This document shows positions 7,456 to 12,456 of a DNA stretch of 12,456 nt, piece by piece. The notes below the pieces were generated by a model, which was given only the letters and a program-made list of their open reading frames with translations, had not been told where the DNA came from and did no database searches. The position numbers and the translations under genes were made by a program. The stretch's first letter is position 1, and each line of letters begins with the position of its first letter. The stretch is from Deinococcus sp. Its GTDB lineage: Bacteria > Deinococcota > Deinococci > Deinococcales > Deinococcaceae. Location of the stretch: the NCBI RefSeq assembly GCF_030523985.1, contig NZ_JAUNHK010000002.1:13637-26092 (forward strand), given 5' to 3'.

Positions 7456-7487
7456 CATGCTGCCGCTCGCAAGCTGACGGAGTGTGA
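7456..7487. repeat. Copy 2 of the 32-base sequence shared upstream of the paralogues
   Basis: This matches 6650-6681 at 31 of 32 positions and starts 6 bases upstream of the ATG of the 6713-7450 gene on the minus strand. The inverted repeat seen in copy 1 is degraded here (AAGCTGAC against GCCAACTT), so the conserved part is the arm nearest the gene and not the hairpin. Confidence 0.75.
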
Positions 7488-7512
7488 GAAAAGCGGGGCC
7501 AACTTTCGGCGG

Positions 7513-7960
7513 ATGCTCCGGCCCCTCTATCCGACCAGAATTTCCGCATGGATACTCTGACTGGCCTTCTGGTGTCTGCGGCGCACGCTCTCGCTGGCCG
7601 CCCGGCGACGACTGGGCTATGCCCTGCACGTCTTTGCCTGTGTCTAGAGCAGTTCTCCGAATTACGCGGGCGCCGGAACAGCACCGCCACCCGCTCCATT
7701 CTCCGCCCCGCTCGTCGAAATTCACTCGCTCCGCTCGGACAGAAACGCTGCGCTTTTTGTGTCCAATGTTCTACCTGCCTGTGCTGGTCTGGTGGTATCT
7801 GACGGCTTACAGTGGGCCTTCCTTCGATACGGACGAGGAAGTGGCGCACCACCTGGGCGACATGCTGCTGAGCTTTCTGTTCCTGAGCGGCATGGCGGTC
7901 CTCAGTACGCCGCTTTGGTGGCTGGTCCTGAATGCCGTGCGGCGCAGAAAAGAAGGCTGA
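7513..7960 (+). pseudogene. Broken gene for a small multi-pass membrane protein (nonsense codon plus insertion)
   Basis: Reading from ATG at 7513, the frame gives MLRPLYPTRISAWIL, then TGA at 7558-7560. It continues without a break as LAFWCLRRTLSLAARRRLGYALHVFACV up to a TAG at 7645. After about 120 unrelated bases a hydrophobic frame resumes at about 7769 and ends at 7960 (FYLPVLVWWYLTAYSG, then LGDMLLSFLFLSG and LSTPLWWLVLNAVRRRKEG). The pieces form a coherent three-segment membrane protein with basic loops. The TGA falls where Trp (TGG) would fit. Removing 118 or 121 bases restores the frame; exact removal between the TGTGTC repeats (119) does not, so one small indel is also needed. The last 64 codons have their own ATG at 7766 and could be expressed as a two-segment protein, which is the main alternative. 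I do not recognise the family. Confidence 0.6.
7645..7763. repeat. Small noncoding repeat-like element inserted in the membrane protein gene
   Basis: About 119 bases without a plausible reading frame separate the two halves of the membrane protein. TGTGTC occurs at both borders (7639-7644 and 7758-7763) and looks like a 6-base target duplication. The interior contains CTCGCTCCGCTCGGACAG and TCTAGAGCAGTTCTCCGAAT, which resemble the small noncoding repeats (SNRs) of D. radiodurans as I remember them. There is no second copy in the window, so repetitive status is not shown here. It encodes no transposase and would have to be mobilised in trans. Confidence 0.5.
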
Positions 7961-8012
7961 CTTCATCCTTTCCGACCGTTCAGTACGGGACTTTCCACGC
8001 CCCAGCGCCGCG

Positions 8013-8018
8013 TAAGCT
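8013..8018 (+). promoter_or_regulatory. Candidate -10 box for hemE
   Basis: TAAGCT fits the TANNNT -10 pattern and ends 7 bases before the hemE ATG, so transcription would begin at or next to the start codon (leaderless). No clear -35 is visible. GGGAAAG lies directly against the ATG, too close to be a normal ribosome site. This supports the long hemE start over the internal GTG. Confidence 0.4.
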
Positions 8019-8025
8019 GGGAAAG

Positions 8026-9201
8026 ATGACTCGTCCTCAATCCGAACAAGCCCCCGAAAATCAGCCGACTGGGGTCAGGCCCGACGCGGCGCATCCTGCC
8101 GCCCAAGACCCTTCTATCGGTCGTGTCCCAGGTCGTCCTGGCGTGCAAAAACCCGAAACTGACCCCAAAGTGCGCGACTCGGCCTTCCTGAAAGCGGCAC
8201 GCGGCGAAAGGGCCGACCATACGCCCGTCTGGTTCATGCGGCAGGCGGGGCGCTACATGCCCGAATACCGCGCCCTGCGTGCGGGCCGCAGCATGTTGGA
8301 CTGCATCCGCACGCCTGACCTCGCCGCCGAGATTACGCTGCAACCCTTGGGGGCGTTTCCGCTGGACGCCGCGATTCTGTTCAACGACATCCTGACCCCG
8401 CTGCCGACGATGGGCCTGAGTCTGGATTTCGTGGGCGGCGTCGGCCCCGTGATTCACAACCCGATTACGACCACCAAAGACGTGGACATGCTGGGCGTGC
8501 CCGCCACCGCCGAGACGATGCCCTACACCGCCGAAAGCATCCGCCTCCTGGTGCCCGAACTGAACTCGCGGGGCATTCCGCTCATCGGCTTCGTGGGTGC
8601 GCCGTTTACCCTCGCCAGCTACGCGATTGAGGGCAAAGGCAGCCGCAACTACGAGAAAACCAAGCGGTTCATGTACTCCGAACCCGCTGCCTGGGAACGG
8701 CTGATGGGCAAATTCGAGGCGCTGCTGGCCGATTACCTCACCGAGCAGGTGGGGGCGGGCGCGAGTGCCGTGCAGATTTTCGACTCGTGGGTGGGGGCGC
8801 TGAGCGTGTACGACTACCAGACCTTCGTCAAACCCGCCACGGGCCGCCTGATCGAGCGTGTGAAGGGGCTGGGTGTGCCCGTCATCTACTTCGGCACGGG
8901 CGCGACCCACCTGATGCCCGACATGGCCTCGCTGGGGTCGGATGTGATGGGCGCAGACTGGCGCACCCCGCTGGATAAGGCGTGGGGGCTGGTGCAAAAA
9001 AGCCAGAGCATCCAGGGCAACCTCGACCCGCTGCTGCTGCAAGCCCCCTGGCGCGAACTGAAGCACCAGACCGACCGCATTCTGGGCGAGGCGAACGGAC
9101 GCCCCGGCCACATCTTCAACGTGGGCCACGGCCTGCTGCCCGAAACGCCGATGGACGCGGTGATGCGGGTAACGGAGTACGTGCATGAGAAGACGAGTTG
9201 A
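8026..9201 (+). CDS. hemE: Uroporphyrinogen III decarboxylase (391 aa, with N-terminal extension)
   Basis: HemE removes four acetate carboxyls from uroporphyrinogen III to give coproporphyrinogen III, in the cytoplasm. From residue 51 the chain aligns with the whole family: DSAFLKAARGE, the signature TPVWFMRQAGRYMPEYR (66-82, with Arg72 and Arg76 binding substrate carboxylates), FNDILTPLPTMG with the catalytic-type Asp121, GFVGAPFTLASYAIEG, and NVGHGLLPETP near the end. The first 48 residues are an unusual Pro/Gln/Ala-rich extension with no family counterpart. A GTG at 8170 would give 343 residues, the normal size, but has no ribosome site, whereas the ATG at 8026 has a well-spaced -10 box. 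A longer in-frame start at 7759 crosses the upstream gene and is rejected. The stop codon lies inside the first unit of a heptad array. Confidence 0.97.
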   Translation: MTRPQSEQAPENQPTGVRPDAAHPAAQDPSIGRVPGRPGVQKPETDPKVRDSAFLKAARGERADHTPVWFMRQAGRYMPEYRALRAGRSMLDCIRTPDLAAEITLQPLGAFPLDAAILFNDILTPLPTMGLSLDFVGGVGPVIHNPITTTKDVDMLGVPATAETMPYTAESIRLLVPELNSRGIPLIGFVGAPFTLASYAIEGKGSRNYEKTKRFMYSEPAAWERLMGKFEALLADYLTEQVGAGASAVQIFDSWVGALSVYDYQTFVKPATGRLIERVKGLGVPVIYFGTGATHLMPDMASLGSDVMGADWRTPLDKAWGLVQKSQSIQGNLDPLLLQAPWRELKHQTDRILGEANGRPGHIFNVGHGLLPETPMDAVMRVTEYVHEKTS

Positions 9202-9284
9202 TGGTTGATGGTCGAGAGTTGATGGAAAAGGCACCTTATCTCTATCAACCATCAGGCCGAAGGCCGAAACCATCAACCCTCCAC
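9197..9284 (+). repeat. Seven-base-periodic inverted array in the hemE-ilvD gap
   Basis: GTTGATG occurs at 9197-9203, 9204-9210 and 9218-9224, all in one 7-base phase, with related units GTCGAGA and GAAAAGG between and after them. The downstream half carries the complement. ATCAACCATCA (9244-9254) pairs perfectly with TGATGGTTGAT (9199-9209), and ACCATCAACC (9269-9278) pairs with 9203-9212, so two alternative stems compete for the same arm. AGGCCGA is tandemly doubled at 9254-9267. The first unit contains the hemE TGA. Nothing else is seen in the rest of the gap apart from the ilvD ribosome site. Confidence 0.8.
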
Positions 9285-9333
9285 CTTTTAGACACTTCTC
9301 CCGCCCCAAACTCCAAACACAGGACAATACCCC

Positions 9334-11157
9334 ATGCCCAGATACCGCTCTAAAACCACCACCGAAGGCCGCAACATGGCGGGTGCCCGTGCCCTGTGGC
9401 GCGCCACCGGCATGCAGGAAGGCGACTTCCAGAAGCCGATCATCGCCGTCGTGAACTCGTTTACCCAGTTCGTGCCCGGCCATGTTCACCTCAAAGACCT
9501 CGGCCAACTCGTCGCGGGCGAAATTGCAGCGGCGGGCGGCGTCGCCAAGGAATTCAACACCATTGCCGTGGACGACGGGATTGCGATGGGCCATGACGGA
9601 ATGCTGTACTCGCTGCCCAGCCGCGAGATCATCGCCGACAGCGTGGAATACATGGTCAACGCCCACTGCGCCGACGCGATGGTGTGCATCTCCAACTGCG
9701 ACAAAATCACGCCCGGCATGCTGATGGCGGCCCTGCGCCTGAACATTCCCACCGTCTTCGTCTCGGGCGGGCCGATGGAAGCGGGCAAGGTGCGCCTGAA
9801 GGACGGCGAACACGCGCTCGACCTCGTGGACGCGATGGTGATGGCCGCCGACGACAACGTGAGTCAGGAAGACCTCGACCTGGTGGAGCGCTCGGCCTGC
9901 CCCACCTGCGGCAGTTGCTCGGGCATGTTCACCGCCAACTCCATGAACTGCCTGACCGAGGCGCTGGGGCTTTCGCTGCCGGGCAACGGTTCTACGCTGG
10001 CGACCCACTCCGACCGTCAGAACCTGTTCAAGCGGGCCGGACACCTGATCGTTGATCTCGCCGAGAGGTACTACGAGGGCGACGACGAGAGCGTGCTGCC
10101 GCGCTCCATCGCCACCTTCGACGCTTTCGAGAACGCGATGACGCTGGACATTGCGATGGGCGGTTCCACCAACACCGTGCTGCACTTGCTCGCGGCAGCC
10201 CACGAGGCGGGCGTGGACTTCACGATGGCGGACATTGACCGCCTCTCGCGCCGCGTGCCCGTGCTGTGCAAGGTGGCCCCTGCCAAGGCCGATGTTCACA
10301 TGGAAGACGTACACCGGGCGGGCGGCATCATGTCCATTCTGGGCGAACTTGACCGCGCCGGGCTGCTGCATACCGATGTGAACACCGTCCACGCCCCGAC
10401 CATGGGGGACGCACTGAACGCCTGGGACGTGATGCGGACAGATGAACACGAGGAATTTTTCCGCGCCGCACCGGGCGGAATTCCTACCGTTTTTGCGTTC
10501 AGCCAGTCGCGCCGCTACCGTGAACTGGATAAAGACCGCGAAAGCGGCGTGATTCGCAACGCCGAACACGCTTTCTCGCCTGACGGTGGTCTCGCCGTGC
10601 TGTACGGCAACCTCGCGGAAGACGGCTGCGTGGTCAAGACCGCTGGCGTGGACGAGAGCATCCTGAAATTCACGGGCACCGCCCGCGTCTACGAGTCGCA
10701 AGACGCTGCTGTAGACGGCATTCTGGGCGGCGAAGTGGTGGAAGGCGAGGTTGTCCTGATTCGCTACGAAGGCCCACGCGGCGGCCCCGGCATGCAGGAA
10801 ATGCTGTACCCGACGAGCTACCTGAAATCCAAGGGCCTCGGCAAAGCCTGCGCGCTGGTCACTGACGGGCGTTTCTCAGGCGGCTCCTCGGGCCTGAGTA
10901 TCGGTCACGTCTCACCCGAAGCGGCGGAAGGCGGCACGATTGGCCTCGTCCAGACGGGCGACACGATTGAAATTGACATCCCTAACCGCACCATTCACCT
11001 CGCCGTGCCGGACGCCGAACTCGCTGCCCGCCGTCAGAAACAGGACGAACACGGCTGGAAACCCGCTGAAGAGCGCCCCCGCAAAATCACCGCCGCGCTG
11101 CGTGCCTACGCGTCCATGACGACAAGTGCGGCGCGGGGAGCCGTGCGGGATATCTGA
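9334..11157 (+). CDS. ilvD: Dihydroxy-acid dehydratase (607 aa)
   Basis: IlvD dehydrates 2,3-dihydroxy-3-methylbutanoate and its isoleucine-pathway homologue to the 2-oxo acids in valine, leucine and isoleucine synthesis. The N-terminus is almost residue-for-residue the E. coli enzyme (RSKTTTEGRNMAGARALWRA, then NSFTQFVPGHVHLKDLG). The length fits the family (E. coli about 616). Cluster ligands are visible as Cys122 in CISNCDKITPG and Cys195 in CPTCGSCSGMF. Asp81 (VDDG), Asp123 and Lys124 fit the Mg2+/carbamyl-lysine site. Position 49 is Gly, where [2Fe-2S]-type dehydratases have Cys, so the oxygen-labile [4Fe-4S] form is predicted. AGGA (9321-9324) sits 9 bases before the ATG. The gene has no pathway link to its hem neighbours. 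A 912-codon frame on the opposite strand is a composition shadow. Confidence 0.98.
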   Translation: MPRYRSKTTTEGRNMAGARALWRATGMQEGDFQKPIIAVVNSFTQFVPGHVHLKDLGQLVAGEIAAAGGVAKEFNTIAVDDGIAMGHDGMLYSLPSREIIADSVEYMVNAHCADAMVCISNCDKITPGMLMAALRLNIPTVFVSGGPMEAGKVRLKDGEHALDLVDAMVMAADDNVSQEDLDLVERSACPTCGSCSGMFTANSMNCLTEALGLSLPGNGSTLATHSDRQNLFKRAGHLIVDLAERYYEGDDESVLPRSIATFDAFENAMTLDIAMGGSTNTVLHLLAAAHEAGVDFTMADIDRLSRRVPVLCKVAPAKADVHMEDVHRAGGIMSILGELDRAGLLHTDVNTVHAPTMGDALNAWDVMRTDEHEEFFRAAPGGIPTVFAFSQSRRYRELDKDRESGVIRNAEHAFSPDGGLAVLYGNLAEDGCVVKTAGVDESILKFTGTARVYESQDAAVDGILGGEVVEGEVVLIRYEGPRGGPGMQEMLYPTSYLKSKGLGKACALVTDGRFSGGSSGLSIGHVSPEAAEGGTIGLVQTGDTIEIDIPNRTIHLAVPDAELAARRQKQDEHGWKPAEERPRKITAALRAYASMTTSAARGAVRDI

Positions 11158-11223
11158 TGCAGGTGGCGGATAGCAGCCAGCAAATGGCTTTTTGCCTTCT
11201 GCCATCTGCTATCTGCCTTCTGC
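11154..11223 (+). repeat. Ten consecutive 7-base units ending in GC, folding into a hairpin, in the ilvD-hemH gap
   Basis: The gap reads as ten heptads with no gap or slip: CTGATGC, AGGTGGC, GGATAGC, AGCCAGC, AAATGGC, TTTTTGC, CTTCTGC, CATCTGC, TATCTGC, CTTCTGC. All end in GC. The last four are pyrimidine-rich variants of YWTCTGC. The first four-unit block partly complements the last: GATAGCAG (11169-11176) pairs with CTGCTATC (11206-11213) and ATGGC (11184-11188) with GCCAT (11201-11205), leaving a 7-base bulge. The first unit overlaps the ilvD stop codon, and the array ends 5 bases before the hemH ribosome site (AAGGAG, 11229-11234). Confidence 0.85.
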
Positions 11224-11239
11224 ACCTCAAGGAGTACCC

Positions 11240-12193
11240 ATGACCACCCCACAAACTGAACAAAAGCCCCTCGGCATCCTCTTCATGGCCTACGGCGGAC
11301 CGGAAAACCTGGACGAGATGCCCGGTTATCTGGCCGACATCCGCGCAGGCCGCGTGACTTCCGCCGCCATTCTGGACGAAATCACCAACAACTACCGCCA
11401 GATCGGGGGCAAATCGCCGCTGCCCGAGTTTACGCAGGCGCAGGTGGACGCCACCATGAAAGCCCTGGAAGCGACGGGCCGCCCGCTGAAGGCGTACATC
11501 GGCATGCGCCACTGGAATCCCTGGATTGAAGACGCCGTGCGCGACATGCTGGACGACGGCATTGAGCAGGCCATCGCCATCGTGCTGGCCCCGCACTACT
11601 CCAGCCTCAGCGTGGAAAAGTACCAGAAGAAAATCAAGAACGCCCTGAAGATGAACCACGGGCACATCGACTTCGCGTTCATCAACGAGTACCACACCGA
11701 GCCGGGCTATATCACCGCACTGGCCGAGCGCGTGCGTATGGGCATTCAGGAGTTTCCCGAAGGCGAGCGCGACGACGTGCATGTGGTTCTCTCGGCCCAC
11801 TCGCTGCCCGTTCGTATCGAGAAGGAAGGCGACCCCTACTCCAGGCAACTGCTCGAAAGTGCCGCCCTGGTCGCCGGGCACGCGGGCCTGCGCGACGATC
11901 AGTGGTCCTGGAGTTACCAGTCGGCGGGCCGCAGCCCCGAACCCTGGCTGGGGCCGCAGCTCGACGAGCACCTGCACGCCCTGGCCGAAAAAGGCGTGAA
12001 AAAGGTCGTCAGCGTGCCTGTAGGCTTCGTGTCCGACCACGTGGAAATCCTGTTCGACATCGACATCGCCGCGCAGGAAGTCGCGCAGGAATTGAACATG
12101 AAGCTGGTGCGTCCGCCCGCGCTGAACACCGACCCGCTGTTCATTGGGACTCTGGCGAGTGTGATTGAGCGCAAGGCGGCGGAGTTGGCGTGA
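11240..12193 (+). CDS. hemH: Ferrochelatase, probably coproporphyrin type (317 aa)
   Basis: HemH inserts Fe2+ into the porphyrin ring. AAGGAG lies 5 bases before the ATG. An in-frame start at 11192 would translate the heptad array and is rejected. Visible family motifs are GILFMAYGGPENLDEM (12-27), NNYRQIGGKSPL (50-61), APHYSSLSVEKY (117-128), SAHSLP with the catalytic His187, and GFVSDHVEILFDID with the metal-site Glu269. Tyr18 in MAYG matches Bacillus subtilis Tyr13, which contacts the metal in the coproporphyrin enzymes, whereas protoporphyrin enzymes such as E. coli have NLG there. The protein has no cysteine, so it carries no [2Fe-2S] cluster. No membrane segment is seen, so it is cytosolic or peripheral. 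The substrate is therefore inferred to be coproporphyrin III, with haem formed later by a HemQ-type decarboxylase encoded elsewhere. Confidence 0.97.
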   Translation: MTTPQTEQKPLGILFMAYGGPENLDEMPGYLADIRAGRVTSAAILDEITNNYRQIGGKSPLPEFTQAQVDATMKALEATGRPLKAYIGMRHWNPWIEDAVRDMLDDGIEQAIAIVLAPHYSSLSVEKYQKKIKNALKMNHGHIDFAFINEYHTEPGYITALAERVRMGIQEFPEGERDDVHVVLSAHSLPVRIEKEGDPYSRQLLESAALVAGHAGLRDDQWSWSYQSAGRSPEPWLGPQLDEHLHALAEKGVKKVVSVPVGFVSDHVEILFDIDIAAQEVAQELNMKLVRPPALNTDPLFIGTLASVIERKAAELA

Positions 12194-12224
12194 GGTGGGG
12201 TGGCATTTTGAGTCTGCTGGTGGC

Positions 12225-12336
12225 CCCCTCACCCCTTGCCTGCGGCAAGGCCCTCTCCCGCGAGGGGCGAGGGTCAACAGCTTTTACCCCTCTCCCCCCG
12301 CGGGAGAGGGGCGTTGCGAAGCAACGGGGTGAGGGG
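12225..12336. repeat. 112-base REP/BIME-like palindromic element between hemH and hemG
   Basis: An outer perfect 11-base stem, CCCCTCACCCC (12225-12235) with GGGGTGAGGGG (12326-12336), encloses four smaller hairpins: TTGCC/GGCAA (12236-12248), CCCTC/GAGGG (12251-12273, with an imperfect inner extension), a perfect 10-base CCCCTCTCCC/GGGAGAGGGG (12287-12311) and GTTGC/GCAAC (12313-12325). The whole could fold like a cloverleaf. It resembles the CCCTCACCC...CTCTCCCGCGAGGG palindromes common between genes in GC-rich bacteria. Its last base is the G of the hemG GTG. Confidence 0.85.
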
Positions 12337-12456
12337 TGACTCCCCCCATCATCATCGTCGGCGCGGGCATGACGGGCCTCGCCGCCGCTTGGGAACTCCA
12401 ACAGCGCGGCGTGCCGTATGTCCTGCTGGAAGCGGGCGACTACTTCGGCGGCAAGG
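12336..12456 (+). CDS. hemG: Protoporphyrinogen/coproporphyrinogen oxidase, N-terminal 40 residues, runs off right edge
   Basis: The frame opens at GTG 12336 and gives VTPPIIIVGAGMTGLAAAWEL, a Rossmann FAD-binding motif (G-x-G-x-x-G). A helix and a second strand follow, ending in Glu-Ala-Gly-Asp-x-x-Gly-Gly-Lys (LLEAGDYFGGK), typical of the flavin amine oxidase/HemY superfamily. After hemH this is best read as the oxygen-dependent porphyrinogen oxidase (HemG/HemY, CgoX in the coproporphyrin route). An in-frame TGA (12330-12332) lies two codons upstream and the next ATG falls inside the Rossmann motif, so GTG is the only reasonable start. The only ribosome-site-like sequence is GGGGTGAGGG, part of the palindrome arm. 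Another Rossmann flavoprotein cannot be excluded from 40 residues alone. Confidence 0.85.
   Translation, partial: MTPPIIIVGAGMTGLAAAWELQQRGVPYVLLEAGDYFGGK

Noticed and set aside
7451..7966. Upstream extension of the minus-strand 6713-7450 gene to 7966
   Set aside because: It would put 172 Arg/Gln-rich residues before a clear signal peptide, and it runs through the shared 32-base upstream sequence.
7759..8025. In-frame extension of hemE to an ATG at 7759
   Set aside because: It overlaps the hydrophobic remnant frame ending at 7960 and adds low-complexity sequence. The -10 box at 8013-8018 fits the 8026 start.
7963..10701. 912-codon open frame on the minus strand opposite hemE and ilvD
   Set aside because: Its product is rich in His, Arg, Gln and Gly with no domain. 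It is the expected antisense shadow of two strongly conserved GC-rich genes.
11154..11223. CRISPR-like array in the ilvD-hemH gap
   Set aside because: The units are 7 bases with no spacers and no cas genes nearby. This is a short periodic array.
11192..11239. ATG at 11192 as the hemH start
   Set aside because: The extra 16 residues only translate the heptad array, and the AAGGAG ribosome site serves the ATG at 11240.

Overview
The window is GC-rich, densely packed and has many GTG starts and short leaders. A TamB-like envelope gene, a haem gene order recalling Bacillus hemEHY, short repeats in the gaps, and ATG codons sitting about 7 bases after a -10 box all suggest a Deinococcus chromosome, probably close to D. 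radiodurans. This identification is inference from sequence features and memory; no search was run.

Layout. Bases 1-3784 (minus) are the first 1261 codons of a very long TamB/AsmA-like envelope protein that runs off the left edge. A 58-residue single-pass membrane protein (3928-4104, minus) precedes it. Transcription then diverges at about 4105-4155 into a plus-strand unit: a small lipoprotein (4156-4542), a diverged soluble-pyrophosphatase-like protein coupled to it by a 4-base overlap (4539-4973), and a secreted protein ending in a BsuPI-like Ig domain (5029-5844). A strong bidirectional hairpin terminator (5854-5898) separates this unit from two convergent paralogues on the minus strand (5910-6644 and 6713-7450). 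These are secreted two-domain proteins of the same BsuPI-like kind, and each keeps a copy of the same upstream sequence. All five Ig-like domains in the three proteins carry a Cys-X20-23-Cys pair.

Bases 7513-7960 hold the remains of a plus-strand multi-pass membrane protein gene. It is broken by an in-frame TGA and by a roughly 120-base inserted element that looks like a Deinococcus small noncoding repeat.

The right third is a haem biosynthesis cluster with one guest gene: hemE, ilvD, hemH and the start of hemG/hemY, all plus strand. HemE makes coproporphyrinogen III. HemH has the Bacillus-type Met-Ala-Tyr-Gly motif, so the cluster probably uses the coproporphyrin-dependent route, in which HemG/HemY oxidises coproporphyrinogen before iron insertion. 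IlvD is a branched-chain amino acid enzyme of the E. coli type and is predicted to carry a [4Fe-4S] cluster.

The most unusual structure lies in the gaps of this cluster. The hemE-ilvD and ilvD-hemH gaps carry 7-base-periodic arrays that fold back on themselves and begin inside the upstream stop codon. The hemH-hemG gap holds a 112-base palindromic element whose last arm contains the presumed ribosome-binding region and first base of the hemG start codon.
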